A stretch of 42,973 nucleotides of DNA from Lachnospiraceae bacterium (GCA_017399685.1 JAFQBM010000052.1:1-42973), one strand, 5' to 3'; shown: positions 31,389 to 40,540, numbered from the stretch's first letter. The notes: generated from the sequence alone by a model not told the origin. Numbers and translations: made by a program.

Positions 31389-31470
31389 ACGAAAAGGAAC
31401 GAAATATAGAAATATTGAGGTTTCGCATTTCTATGAGGGTTCCGGAAGAGAGATTAGAATGGAGGAAGTT

Positions 31471-31902
31471 ATGGATACAGTTTATGTTATTTATTGGTCA
31501 CAGACAGGAAATACACAAGCAATGGCGGAAGCGGTTGGAAAGGGAATTACAGATGCCGGGAAGGAGGCAAAAGTGGTTTCAGTGAGTGAGGTTTCTGCTG
31601 AAGAGTTAAAAGAAGTGAAGGGATTTGCCATGGGATGTCCTGCTATGGGTGCGGAAAATCTGGAAGAATCCGAAATGGAACCTTTCGTTTGTGAAGTAGA
31701 AGCATTTGTGAAAGGAAAAACCGTTGCATTGTTCGGCTCTTACGGATGGGGAAACGGAGAATGGATGGAAGACTGGACAGAAAGAATGGAGTCTGCCGGG
31801 GCAACGGTAATGGATGGAAAAGGTTTGATTTGCCAGGAATTGCCGGAAGCGGATACTTTGGCAGAATGTGAAGCACTGGGAAAACAGCTTGCAGCCCTTT
31901 AA
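31471..31902 (+). CDS. short-chain flavodoxin
   Basis: A cytosolic FMN electron carrier that can replace ferredoxin when iron is short. The 143-residue length is typical. The phosphate loop S10-Q-T-G-N-T15 follows strand VYVIYW, and FGSYGWGNGEWMEDW is the usual flavin-stacking region. ATG 31471 has GGAGGA (31461-31466) at 4-5 bp; the earlier ATG at 31459 overlaps this site. The DUF3793 gene starts 14 bp after the stop. The palindromic operator upstream is consistent with metal or redox control. Confidence 0.9.
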   Translation: MDTVYVIYWSQTGNTQAMAEAVGKGITDAGKEAKVVSVSEVSAEELKEVKGFAMGCPAMGAENLEESEMEPFVCEVEAFVKGKTVALFGSYGWGNGEWMEDWTERMESAGATVMDGKGLICQELPEADTLAECEALGKQLAAL

Positions 31903-31915
31903 GGAGGAGAGAAAA

Positions 31916-32467
31916 ATGTTAGAGCATAGCATAATCGAACATTGTGCCCCTACATTGGCAGGAATAAAGAGTGGAAACCTTTTTCGGTATCGTTTTACTT
32001 TCAAAGAAACGGTTTTAAAAGAGTTGGCTGAAATAAATTCAAAATTGAACATACGGGGTGTCTTTATAGAGGTGGTGCGATGGGAAGAAGAAGCTGTGCT
32101 TATTTATGTCTATCGGAAAAGTCACTTAGAAAGGGAATTGAGACAGGATGGTGTTCATGAACTCCTTGGAGAATATGGATATCCGGATTGCGAAGTGAAA
32201 AATTGTCTGGAACATTTAAAAAAGAGACTCTATGAATATGAATGTTTTCCCCATGAGATAGGTGTGTTTTTAGGATATCCCTTGGAGGATGTGAAGGGAT
32301 TTATTCATTATAAAGGGAAGGAATGCAAATACAGTGGATTATGGAAGGTATATTCCAATGAGCAGGAAACCAGAAAGTTGTTCGATAAAATCAAGAAGTG
32401 TACACTGATTTATTCTAAAGTGTTCGCCAGTGGCAGAAGCATTTCGCAAATGACAGTGAGAAAATAA
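31916..32467 (+). CDS. DUF3793 family protein
   Basis: The 183-residue product carries the features I associate with DUF3793: an N-terminal HCAPTLAGIKSGNLF, and a central CFPHEIGVFLGYPLEDVKGFI with WKVY near the end. Function is unknown. The family is often encoded beside flavodoxins and ferrous-iron transport genes in gut clostridia, suggesting a role in iron or redox metabolism. It is co-transcribed with the flavodoxin (14-bp gap). AAGGAGGAG lies before ATG 31916; the longer open frame from 31868 would overlap the flavodoxin end and has no ribosome-binding site. Confidence 0.82.
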   Translation: MLEHSIIEHCAPTLAGIKSGNLFRYRFTFKETVLKELAEINSKLNIRGVFIEVVRWEEEAVLIYVYRKSHLERELRQDGVHELLGEYGYPDCEVKNCLEHLKKRLYEYECFPHEIGVFLGYPLEDVKGFIHYKGKECKYSGLWKVYSNEQETRKLFDKIKKCTLIYSKVFASGRSISQMTVRK

Positions 32468-32604
32468 TGTAACTAGGATGATTTGCAGCCTTAATTCTGG
32501 GAATGTGATGAAGCAGGTATTACCTGCCAATAAACATAACTTTGTGCATGTTAGGTCAATAGACGTAGTTACCAAAATTTTTTGGTGAAAAATACAACAA
32601 AAAC

Positions 32605-32633
32605 TTGACGAATTTTTAAGAGAGAAGTATAAT
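32605..32633 (+). promoter_or_regulatory. strong promoter of a candidate non-coding RNA
   Basis: TTGACG (32605-32610), 17 bp, perfect TATAAT (32628-32633). Start expected near 32640. No gene with a normal ribosome-binding site follows before the terminator at 32842-32882. Confidence 0.75.
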
Positions 32634-32639
32634 AAAAGT

Positions 32640-32882
32640 ACGATAATTAGTTACAAGTGACAACTCATTCGCGAAAGCGAGAATAAAAAAGGGGGTTGAC
32701 GAGAAGGCTATTATCAGTTCCATGGTTTATCCTAAAACTTCGGAGAATGTTTTAACTTCATACCATATCGGTATCGCGTTTGGGGAGGCGGAAGCCATTC
32801 TTCTTCGAAGATAATTTCGTTACAGGATATGAAAAGTGGATAAAAAAAGCTTTTGCACAATAAAAGTGTAGGAGCTTTTTTT
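32640..32882 (+). ncRNA. candidate structured non-coding RNA, about 240 nt
   Basis: The stretch between a strong promoter and a strong terminator contains several local stems: CGC-GAAA-GCG near 32673, AAAAC/GTTTT near 32735-32754, ATACC/GGTAT near 32760, GGC-GGAA-GCC near 32787, and CTTCGAAG near 32805. The longest start-to-stop frame from an ATG (32722) is only 30 codons and lacks a ribosome-binding site. Position and size would suit a 6S-like RNA, a regulatory RNA, or a long attenuated leader of the gene at 33002, but that gene has its own promoter. I could not match it to a known family. Confidence 0.5.
32842..32882 (+). terminator. rho-independent terminator of the candidate ncRNA
   Basis: AAAAAAGCT (32843-32851) pairs with AGCTTTTTT (32873-32881), with an inner CAC/GTG pairing. 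A seven-T run ends at 32882. Confidence 0.75.
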
Positions 32883-32940
32883 GTGTATAACGACTGATAA
32901 TTTCGTCGATTTTTTGTGTAATGTGAAAGATAATTCAAGG

Positions 32941-32969
32941 TTGTCAATGGATTTTATTTGTGATAAACT
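32941..32969 (+). promoter_or_regulatory. promoter of the TPR/coiled-coil gene
   Basis: TTGTCA (32941-32946), 17 bp, TAAACT (32964-32969), giving a start near 32976 and a short leader before the TTG start at 33002. Confidence 0.5.
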
Positions 32970-33001
32970 ATTAATATGTGACAGATTTGAGGTGGGATAA
33001 T

Positions 33002-36000
33002 TTGAAAAATAGCTTAAATATGCAACATATCAATCTGGTAAAAGAATTAGTAGAACAGCAGAAGTTTCAAGATGCGGTAGAAGTGATTGACCAGGTAGAT
33101 ATTACAAAATCCTTAAATCCTCAATTTCTAAAGCTCTGTGGGGAAGTATTCATGGAGAATAAGAGGTATCGGGAAAGCAGAGATATTCTAGTGAAGGCAC
33201 ATAAGATGTCCCCGAATGGAATCCGTATCATTTATGAAATGGTTCGTTTGTATTTGAGAATGGGTTATTACACAAAAGCAGAGCTTTATTATATTTTATA
33301 TGAAGCCTATTGCAATAAAGAGGGAAAAGAACATTATACCTTACTTTATCTGATGTCAAAGGCGAAACGAGAAGAAAACGAAGTGATACTCGATTATCTG
33401 GAAACGCTCTGTAAGTTAGAACAAACCGATAAGTGGGAAATCCAGCTGATGATGTTATATCGGAAGATAGGACAGGAGGAAAAAGCCCAGGAGGTTGCCT
33501 TAAAGATTAAGGAAATGTGGCCCAATTCGCCTTTTATTTCATACATTCCGGACATACAGAGAGCAGATTTGGAGTTGTTAGATTATTACTTTAACCGCTA
33601 TCCGAAAGAAGAAATTGAAGAGGATTATTATCATGATAAAGCCTTGATAGATATGGAAGATGAGCAGCTAAAGAAGGATTTCTATCAAAAGAAGGTTGAC
33701 TTTGAAGCAGTAATTGTCAGCGAAGAAGAGTATGACACCAATATAGAAGAAGATAATACGAGAGATTTGTATGATACAGAAAGCCTTCCGGAAGGAATTC
33801 CTTCGGTGGTAGGAGGGTTTGTAAATTCTATATGGAAAAAGGCAGCCAAAGCAGTAGAAAAGGCAGAGATAGGAAAGCATATAGAGAAGACCAAAAGTAA
33901 ATTCCAGGAAGAGATTATTCCCAAAACATTGGAACTCACCGGTGATATTAAGAATAAAGCCTTGGAATTGACGAAAGAAATCAAAGAAGAAAGGGTTAGA
34001 CACATGAATATCAAGCCAGATGATGTGCAACCTGAGATTTCGGAAGAAAATGACCTGATTCTAGCAAAGTTTGAAGAAGAGGAAGCGGCGAAAAAGCAGG
34101 CCAAGGAACAATTTGCTCATGAGCAGGAGGAACTTCGCCGGGAAGAGGGTGAAAAATTACAAAAGCTCAGGGAGCGGGAAGCGCAGGAGCAGGAGTTAGA
34201 AAGAGATTACGAACAGGAATTGCTCTTTGGCTTTGAAGAAGAGGAAGAAAAGGCCCGAAGGAAGGAACGTGAGGCGAAAAGCCGGGAACTGAGGGCCCAA
34301 AAAGAAGCCGAGTTTTTGGAGAAACTTAAAAGCCGCGAGCTTGAAAGCCGCGAAAAGTTAGCGAAAAGCGAGGCTCAAGAAGATATAGAAGTGAGAAATC
34401 ATTTCGAACAAATGCAGCAAGACAACTTAACGAGTTTCGGGGATGAAAATCCAGATTTTGATGAGTTAAGAATTCAAATAGAAAGACGTGATGCAGAGAT
34501 TAAACTACAATTTGGGAGGAAGAATTCCTCAAAGGAACAAGTTAAATATGATGCTCAGCAAGAAGAACTACTACTTGCTGAAAAGGCTCAGAAACTTCGT
34601 GAAGAAGAAGAAAGAAAACGTGAGGAACTTATCGCTGCAGTAAGGGCTCAGGTTGAAAGAGAAAGAGCGGCTAAGGGACAGCCTATAAAGAGAGAGGCTC
34701 CTAAGCCTGTAGAAAATGAAACCAAATCATCAGAAGAAGAAAAGCCTATTTTCCGTGCGCCTAAGAAGAAAGAGGAAACTCTTGCTACCGCAGGGTTAGA
34801 AGGTGATAAGCTGTCAGAGGTTGGAAAGACCAAGGAAGGCGAAAAGACACTAGCAAACATGAACAAGCCGGAAAAAGGTCTTGGTGGCACCATTGATTTA
34901 AGTGAATCAAAGACAGGAACTTCTAAGGAAGAGGTAGAAAACCAACTGTTTGGTGAAGGCAAGCATGATGATTCTAAGGAAGATGGTTGGGAAGAAATTA
35001 AGGCAACAGAAAAGCAGGCCACAGAAGAAGAACCACCGCAAAAGCCAAGAGGCTTGGCAGGCTTGGCAGGAAAAGGTTTCGGATTCAGCAGTGCTAACGG
35101 AAACAGCTTTGGAAAATCCATTAGTTCTAAGATAGGAAGCGGTTTTGCAAATGGTAAGACAGAGGCAGAACGAAGAATAGAAGAAGCCGAGCGTAAGCAG
35201 GCAGAGGCAAGAAAAGCGGAAGAAGCAAGACTTGCGGCAGAAAAGACAGGACAGGCTGGAGAAGCAGGAAATGCTGATGAAGAAGCAAAGAAAGCTGAGG
35301 AAGCAAGAATCGCAGCAGAAGAAGCGAAGAAGGCTGAGGAGGCAAGAATCGCAGCGGAAGAAGCGAAGAAGGCTGAGGAGGCAAGAATCGCAGCGGAAGA
35401 AGCGAAGAAGGCTGAGGAGGCAAGAATCGCAGCGGAAGAAGCGAAGAAAGCCGAAGAGGCAAGAATCGCAGCAGAAGAAGCGAAGAAGGCTGAGGAGGCA
35501 AGAATCGCAGCAGAAGAAGCGAAGAAAGCTGAGGAGGCAAGAATCGCAGCAGAAGAAGCGAAGAAAGCTGAAGAGGCAAATGGAATGCCAAAAGAGGCAG
35601 AGAAACTACTTGCGAAATATGCTGCCATTGGTTCTTTAAGCGACCAGGTTACCAATGCATATAAGATGGCGAGATCTAAGGGTGGAGCACAGAGAAACAT
35701 TGTAGTATTAGGAAGACATAGTTTTGGTTCTACCTGTGTTGGTGCAGACTTTGCGAGAAGTTATTATGCTACCGGAATTGTAAAATCAAAGACCTTGGCT
35801 GTGATTAAGGCTGCGGCTTTTAACAGAGCAGATTTATCTACTGCGTTGGATAAATTAAAGGGTGGATGTTTGATTATTGACAATGCAGGTGCCTTACAAC
35901 AGAATAAATTAGATGAACTTTATGATTTAATCAATCATAAAGGGTATGATATCGTTGTTATCCTGACGGGAGAAATTGAGACTCTGTCAAGATTGTTCTC

Positions 36001-36304
36001 TACTAATAAAGAGAGCATGAGTATGTTCAATCATTTAATCCAGATGCATCAGTTAGAGGATATCGAATTTTTCGAAGTTGCGAAGAATTATATTGCACAG
36101 CTTGGATATATGGCAGATGAGGTTACGATTTTACGTCTGAAGGAACAAATGAAGTCTGTAGAAGATGGAAATCTTGACCGTATCTTGAAGTTGGTAGATA
36201 ACGCAGTGCAGAATGCTCAGAAGAGAGAATTAAAAGACATTTCTGATTCCAATGGAAGAAGTAATGGAGATGATATCTTAATTCCATCTGATTTTACAAA
36301 TTAA
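33002..36304 (+). CDS. large TPR/coiled-coil protein with a degenerate AAA-like C-terminal domain
   Basis: The product has 1100 residues. Region 1-210 is helical with TPR-like spacing. Region 280-340 is amphipathic (KSKFQ...ELTKEIKEE). Region 350-760 is highly charged coiled coil and low-complexity linker. Region 764-860 holds seven exact 13-residue repeats (EEARIAAEEAKKA). From about 890 comes an ATPase-like domain: VVLGRHSFGSTCVG stands where Walker A belongs (G904, with S910 in place of Lys), and CLIIDNAGAL where Walker B belongs (D960, N961 in place of Glu). It resembles CbxX/CfxQ-type AAA modules but cannot use the normal ATP chemistry. The TTG start at 33002 is preferred (GAGGTGG 5-7 bp upstream) over GTG 32978. 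No signal or membrane segment is present. It may be a cytosolic scaffold; the function is unknown. Confidence 0.7.
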   Translation: MKNSLNMQHINLVKELVEQQKFQDAVEVIDQVDITKSLNPQFLKLCGEVFMENKRYRESRDILVKAHKMSPNGIRIIYEMVRLYLRMGYYTKAELYYILYEAYCNKEGKEHYTLLYLMSKAKREENEVILDYLETLCKLEQTDKWEIQLMMLYRKIGQEEKAQEVALKIKEMWPNSPFISYIPDIQRADLELLDYYFNRYPKEEIEEDYYHDKALIDMEDEQLKKDFYQKKVDFEAVIVSEEEYDTNIEEDNTRDLYDTESLPEGIPSVVGGFVNSIWKKAAKAVEKAEIGKHIEKTKSKFQEEIIPKTLELTGDIKNKALELTKEIKEERVRHMNIKPDDVQPEISEENDLILAKFEEEEAAKKQAKEQFAHEQEELRREEGEKLQKLREREAQEQELERDYEQELLFGFEEEEEKARRKEREAKSRELRAQKEAEFLEKLKSRELESREKLAKSEAQEDIEVRNHFEQMQQDNLTSFGDENPDFDELRIQIERRDAEIKLQFGRKNSSKEQVKYDAQQEELLLAEKAQKLREEEERKREELIAAVRAQVERERAAKGQPIKREAPKPVENETKSSEEEKPIFRAPKKKEETLATAGLEGDKLSEVGKTKEGEKTLANMNKPEKGLGGTIDLSESKTGTSKEEVENQLFGEGKHDDSKEDGWEEIKATEKQATEEEPPQKPRGLAGLAGKGFGFSSANGNSFGKSISSKIGSGFANGKTEAERRIEEAERKQAEARKAEEARLAAEKTGQAGEAGNADEEAKKAEEARIAAEEAKKAEEARIAAEEAKKAEEARIAAEEAKKAEEARIAAEEAKKAEEARIAAEEAKKAEEARIAAEEAKKAEEARIAAEEAKKAEEANGMPKEAEKLLAKYAAIGSLSDQVTNAYKMARSKGGAQRNIVVLGRHSFGSTCVGADFARSYYATGIVKSKTLAVIKAAAFNRADLSTALDKLKGGCLIIDNAGALQQNKLDELYDLINHKGYDIVVILTGEIETLSRLFSTNKESMSMFNHLIQMHQLEDIEFFEVAKNYIAQLGYMADEVTILRLKEQMKSVEDGNLDRILKLVDNAVQNAQKRELKDISDSNGRSNGDDILIPSDFTN
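35291..35578 (+). repeat. seven tandem 39-bp coding repeats
   Basis: Seven full units of 39 bp (35291-35563) plus a 15-bp partial unit encode an Ala/Glu/Lys/Arg helix. Units differ at only a few third positions (AAGGCTGAGGAG against AAAGCTGAAGAG), which points to recent expansion. As 39 is a multiple of three, changes in copy number alter linker length without breaking the frame. Confidence 0.95.
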
Positions 36305-36390
36305 TTAAGATGATTCAGAATTCCGAACATTTAGACAGAATGATGTAGATATGTCACGAATTGTGGAGAATGAATAAGACATGAAAAAAT

Positions 36391-36417
36391 CCCTGGCGAA
36401 GCAAAACTTCGGCAGGG
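36391..36417. other. intergenic hairpin before pgi
   Basis: CCCTG-GCGAAG (36391-36401) pairs with CTTCGG-CAGGG (36407-36417) around a CAAAA loop. No T-run follows. It could be a remnant terminator of the preceding gene or a leader stem of pgi. Confidence 0.4.
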
Positions 36418-36506
36418 TAAAATAATAAGTAGGCAGAAAATGTGTACAAGTACTTTGTCTGTCCACGAAGAATAGGATTTTTAAGAAATAAAGGAGAAAA
36501 AATAAA

Positions 36507-37847
36507 ATGGCAAATGTAAAATTTACTTATGCAAATGCAATGGTTTCTAATGAAGAAATCCAGATGATGAAGACGCAGGTAGAAGCTGCAAAGGATGTAT
36601 TGTTAGCAAAAACAGGTGCAGGAAATGATTTCTTAGGATGGATTGACTTACCAGTTGATTATGATAAAGAAGAATTTGACCGTATTAAGAAGGCAGCAGC
36701 TAAGATTCAAAATGATTCTGAAGTGTTATTAGTAATCGGTATTGGTGGTTCTTATTTAGGAGCCAGAGCTGCTATCGAAAGTTTAAGACACAGCTTTTAT
36801 AATGTAGTAGATAAAGAAGTTAGAAAGACTCCTGAAATCTATTATGTAGGTAACAGCATCAGCTCTACTTACTTAGCTCATTTGATTGAAGTAGTAGGAG
36901 ACAGAGATTTCTCTATTAATATGATTTCTAAATCAGGTACTACTACAGAACCAGCGATTGCATTCCGTGTATTTAAGAAAATCTTAGTGGAAAAGTACGG
37001 AAAAGAAGAAGCAGCAAAGAGAATTTATGCTACCACTGATAAGGCAAAGGGAGCGTTAAAGAATCTTGCAACAGAAGAAGGATATGAAAGCTTCGTGGTA
37101 CCGGATGATGTAGGTGGACGTTTCTCTGTTCTTACAGCAGTAGGTTTACTTCCAATTGCAGTCAGTGGTGCAGATATTGATAAATTAATGGAAGGTGCAG
37201 CATCTGCAAGAAAGAGATGTTTAGAAAATGCATTTGAAGAGAATGATTCTTTATTGTATGCAGCAGTTCGTAACATTCTTCACAGAAAAGGAAAAGGAAT
37301 CGAAATTCTTTGCAACTATGAACCTTCTTTACACTATGTTTCTGAATGGTGGAAACAGCTTTACGGCGAAAGTGAAGGAAAAGATGGAAAGGGTATCTTC
37401 CCTGCAGCAGTGGATTTAACTACTGACTTACATTCTATGGGACAGTTCATCCAGGATGGTTCTAAGAATCATTATGAAACAGTAATCAATGTAGAAAAGC
37501 CAAAGGCTGAAATTACATTGGAATTAGAAGAAGTAGATTTAGACGGATTAAATTACTTAGCTGGAAAGACCGTTGATTTCATTAATAAGAGTGCAATGAA
37601 CGGAACTATCTTAGCTCACACAGATGGATTAGTACCAAACTTAATGGTTACTATGCCGGAAATCAATGAATTCTATTTAGGAGAATTGTTCTACTTCTTT
37701 GAATTTGCATGTGGTGTAAGCGGATATGTATCAGGAGTAAATCCATTTGACCAACCAGGTGTTGAAAGCTATAAGAAGAATATGTTTGCTTTACTTGGAA
37801 AACCTGGATTTGAAGAATTAAATAAAGAATTAACTGCAAGATTATAG
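36507..37847 (+). CDS. pgi: glucose-6-phosphate isomerase
   Basis: A cytosolic enzyme interconverting glucose-6-phosphate and fructose-6-phosphate in glycolysis. The 446 residues are typical of the short Gram-positive form. Motifs: [15 protein letters not shown] (phosphate site), [29 protein letters not shown], and [13 protein letters not shown], with the C-terminal [17 protein letters not shown] carrying the active-site lysine. AAAGGAG precedes the ATG. Codon use is strongly biased, as in glgP, indicating high expression. It is monocistronic and followed by a good terminator. Confidence 0.97.
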   Translation: MANVKFTYANAMVSNEEIQMMKTQVEAAKDVLLAKTGAGNDFLGWIDLPVDYDKEEFDRIKKAAAKIQNDSEVLLVIGIGGSYLGARAAIESLRHSFYNVVDKEVRKTPEIYYVGNSISSTYLAHLIEVVGDRDFSINMISKSGTTTEPAIAFRVFKKILVEKYGKEEAAKRIYATTDKAKGALKNLATEEGYESFVVPDDVGGRFSVLTAVGLLPIAVSGADIDKLMEGAASARKRCLENAFEENDSLLYAAVRNILHRKGKGIEILCNYEPSLHYVSEWWKQLYGESEGKDGKGIFPAAVDLTTDLHSMGQFIQDGSKNHYETVINVEKPKAEITLELEEVDLDGLNYLAGKTVDFINKSAMNGTILAHTDGLVPNLMVTMPEINEFYLGELFYFFEFACGVSGYVSGVNPFDQPGVESYKKNMFALLGKPGFEELNKELTARL

Positions 37848-37899
37848 AAGAAGAAAGACTCAAAGAGTGAAGGAATTCTAAATCTTAGGCATTCTAATT

Positions 37900-37956
37900 A
37901 AGGGTTCAAGATTAAGTATTGAATATAAGATTCAACATTTGTTCTTGAACCCTTTT
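37900..37956 (+). terminator. terminator after pgi
   Basis: AAGGGTTCAAG (37900-37910) pairs perfectly with CTTGAACCCTT (37944-37954), ending in TTTT. The 33-nt loop can form an inner weak stem (TTGAAT/ATTCAA). Confidence 0.75.
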
Positions 37957-37991
37957 AAATAATAAAAATATGTTCATTGAGGAGGGCTTTT

Positions 37992-40436
37992 ATGAGAAAG
38001 AAATATTCAAAAGTATTGGCACTTGCATTAACGCTTGGCTTGTTTTTTACATCAACTGGAAGTGCTATGGCAGCAAGTGATAGTTATGAATCGATGAAAA
38101 CAACCATAGCATCTGAAAGTGATGAGTCATCTGGTGATTTTGCAGTGACAAGTGGTGCAACTGCTTCCAATCCACTTACGAAGATTGATAATGTGGTAGT
38201 TACCCCTGAAAATCTTGGAATTCCGGGAGAGGCACATTATAGTACCGAGACTTATGAATCAGCTTACTATGCCAGAAATATCTGGGACATGGCAGCTATA
38301 GATGGAAAAGTATTATTATCTATGGGGGACTATGGTTCTAATACAGGAGCAGTTCCAATTTATTATTATACGAATGATTCTGCAGAAAAAAAGGAATGTA
38401 TCTACGAAAGCTGGAGAAATTGCGCCGGCTTAAGTTCTGAGGAAATCAAGCGTTTTTATAATATAAACGGAACCATTTACGCTACTGCTACAGATCCACT
38501 AGGTTCTGGTTATGGTAGTTATTACATATTTGACAGTGCAACGAATAAATGGACAGATTATTACAAATTGACTGATAGCATTCATTGTTATGATATGGTG
38601 GAATATAATGGAGAGATATTTTTTGCTGGAATGGTAAGAGATAAGGAAAATGATAATCTCGTTATAAGTTGTGTTCAGAAACTTAATACAAATCATTTAG
38701 GGGGCTCAATGGATGCATCAAATGTTAAATTCTGTTATGCGGATGGAACGGAATTTACTTACGAGGTGAAACAGGTTGAGAATAATGGAACAATTTATAC
38801 AGTTGCTGAATCGGAATACTGGCGTGCCTACGATATTTTTGTATTTAAGGGAGAATTATATGTTGCACATAGTAATACCAGTAAAAATACAGTAAATACT
38901 GAATCGGGATTATTTAAATATGATAAACAAAATAACCGTTTTGTTCAAGTGAGTAAGGGATCAGATATTAAGGGATTTATGTCGGTAACCAGAAATATAA
39001 ATATACCTGGGTATATGAATAATGAAGCAAATGAAATAGTATATGGTAATATTCATTACTCTTTTGAGGATAACATCAAAAAGAAAGAAACGTTGATGGT
39101 AGGACAGGAAGCAATTTATAGTGAACCTATCTGTGGTGCAAAGATTTCTACCAACGATACTTTTGTGGCAGTTTGTAATGGGATTTTTAAATCCTCTGAT
39201 GTTATTACTTTTGAACAGGTTTCTTTGGGCAACGGTTATGAAAATTATGTTACCCGTGATGCTTTTGAAAAGGATGGAAAATACTATTTCTTAGCATCTG
39301 TGAAAAACGGAACCCATGATTTTACTACTGCTGTTTTTGAAACAGATGGAAATTTCGAAACGTTTAGAAGGGTTCTTTATTTCGATACCCAGTCCTTTGC
39401 AAGAAGTTTTGTTTATAATGAAGGATATTTATATATTGGACTTGGTGGAAATGGAAGAATTGATAATATTGGGGACTCTGTGGGAAGTAAGTATTCAGGA
39501 ACGTTATACAGAATCGATTTAGCGAAATTAATTCCATCTGATTCAGAAGATGAGGAAACAAAGAAGGAAGAACCAGAGACACCTTCCACTTCAGAAGTCA
39601 CAACAGAAGAAAAAACTGAAACTCCATCTACTTCAGAAGTAACAACAGAAGAGAAAACAGAAATGCCTTCCACTTCAGAAGTGACAACAGAAGAGAAAAC
39701 AGAAACACCATCTACATCGGAAGTAACAACAGAAGAGAAAACGGAAATACCATCTACATCGGAAGTAACGACAGAAGAGAAAACAGAAACACCATCAACT
39801 TCTGAAGAAACATCAGAAGAAGAGAAAACGGAAACACCATCAACCTCTGAAGAAGCATCAGAAGAAGGAAAAACAGAAACTCCAGAGGAAGGAAAGCAGA
39901 TTGGATGGGTAAAAGATAATGGAAAGTGGTATTATTTGAATGCTGATGGCTCCAAGAAAACCGGCTGGGTACAGGATGGCAGTAAGTGGTATTATCTAAA
40001 TGCAAATGGAATTATGCAAACCGGCTGGGTGAAAGATGGTGGCAAGTGGTACTACTTAAATGAAAATGGAACGATGCAGACCGGCTGGATAAAAGATGCA
40101 GGCAAGTGGTACTATTTAAATGCAAATGGCTCCATGCAGACCGGCTGGATAAAAGATAATGGCAAATGGTATTATCTGAATGGTTCCGGAGATATGGCTC
40201 AAGGATGGATTAAAGTTGCTGCGAAATGGTATTACCTTGGAAATTCTGGAGATATGGTAACGGGATGGCTGAAGCAGAATAACATTTGGTACTATTTAAG
40301 CGGTAATGGTGACATGTTAAATGGCTGGCAGAAAATAAAAGGAAAGTGGTATTATTTTTACACTTCAGGGAAAATGGCCTCCAATACGAAAATTGGTGCT
40401 TATTATGTAAATGCAAATGGTGAATGGGTGAAATAG
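37992..40436 (+). CDS. secreted surface protein with choline/glucan-binding repeats
   Basis: The product has 814 residues. It carries a Sec signal peptide (RKK, hydrophobic core, AMA-AS near residue 27) and an N-terminal module of about 500 residues with repeated aromatic/Gly strands (YYYTNDSAEK, YYIFDSATNKW, LFKYDKQNNRF) suggesting a beta-propeller. An acidic Thr/Ser/Glu linker of seven 14-15-residue units follows (about 529-628), then eight 20-residue GWxxxxGKWYYLN...G...T repeats (about 638-797) of the choline-binding/glucan-binding type. The repeats should hold it non-covalently to cell-wall polymers; there is no LPXTG anchor. GGAGGG precedes ATG 37992; the earlier in-frame TTG at 37977 has no such site. 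No catalytic motif was seen in the N-terminal part; a binding or adhesin role is inference. Confidence 0.88.
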   Translation: MRKKYSKVLALALTLGLFFTSTGSAMAASDSYESMKTTIASESDESSGDFAVTSGATASNPLTKIDNVVVTPENLGIPGEAHYSTETYESAYYARNIWDMAAIDGKVLLSMGDYGSNTGAVPIYYYTNDSAEKKECIYESWRNCAGLSSEEIKRFYNINGTIYATATDPLGSGYGSYYIFDSATNKWTDYYKLTDSIHCYDMVEYNGEIFFAGMVRDKENDNLVISCVQKLNTNHLGGSMDASNVKFCYADGTEFTYEVKQVENNGTIYTVAESEYWRAYDIFVFKGELYVAHSNTSKNTVNTESGLFKYDKQNNRFVQVSKGSDIKGFMSVTRNINIPGYMNNEANEIVYGNIHYSFEDNIKKKETLMVGQEAIYSEPICGAKISTNDTFVAVCNGIFKSSDVITFEQVSLGNGYENYVTRDAFEKDGKYYFLASVKNGTHDFTTAVFETDGNFETFRRVLYFDTQSFARSFVYNEGYLYIGLGGNGRIDNIGDSVGSKYSGTLYRIDLAKLIPSDSEDEETKKEEPETPSTSEVTTEEKTETPSTSEVTTEEKTEMPSTSEVTTEEKTETPSTSEVTTEEKTEIPSTSEVTTEEKTETPSTSEETSEEEKTETPSTSEEASEEGKTETPEEGKQIGWVKDNGKWYYLNADGSKKTGWVQDGSKWYYLNANGIMQTGWVKDGGKWYYLNENGTMQTGWIKDAGKWYYLNANGSMQTGWIKDNGKWYYLNGSGDMAQGWIKVAAKWYYLGNSGDMVTGWLKQNNIWYYLSGNGDMLNGWQKIKGKWYYFYTSGKMASNTKIGAYYVNANGEWVK
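39576..39875 (+). repeat. tandem 42/45-bp repeats encoding a PSTSE linker
   Basis: Five 42-bp units (E-T/M/I-PSTSEVTTEEKT) are followed by two 45-bp variants. All have lengths that are multiples of three. The near identity of the units makes copy-number change likely. Confidence 0.93.
39903..40382 (+). repeat. eight 60-bp choline-binding-type repeats
   Basis: Eight consecutive 20-codon units starting GW and containing KWYYL. The first four are close at DNA level (CCGGCTGG junctions), the last four more diverged, suggesting recent duplication in the N-terminal half of the array. Confidence 0.93.
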
Positions 40437-40496
40437 TAGTACCAGTGGATTAAGGAATTTCGCTAAGCAAACGAATAGTTAGAACAGTAATATTTA

Positions 40497-40521
40497 GCGG
40501 TTTCGGCTTTGCCGAAGCCGC
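40497..40521. other. GC-rich hairpin after the surface-protein gene
   Basis: GCGGTTTCGGC (40497-40507) pairs with GCCGAAGCCGC (40511-40521) around TTT. CGCTAA (40461-40466) can alternatively pair with TTAGCG (40494-40499). The T-rich ATTTTATT that follows gives only weak termination; the real terminator is the next hairpin. Confidence 0.5.
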
Positions 40522-40540
40522 ATTTTATTGCTATTACAAA

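Noticed and set aside
32722-32814. 30-codon ORF (ATG 32722) inside the candidate ncRNA
   Set aside because: No ribosome-binding site at a normal distance and the frame is short. The nearest purine stretch is about 15 bp away.
35291-35578. Regular repeats as a CRISPR array
   Set aside because: The units are contiguous with no variable spacers and are in frame within a gene. The same applies to the repeats at 39576-40382.
34648-35700. 350-codon open frame on the minus strand opposite the coiled-coil gene
   Set aside because: It is a shadow: its Ala/Ser-rich repeats are the complement of the 39-bp coding repeats on the plus strand, with no ribosome-binding site or domain.
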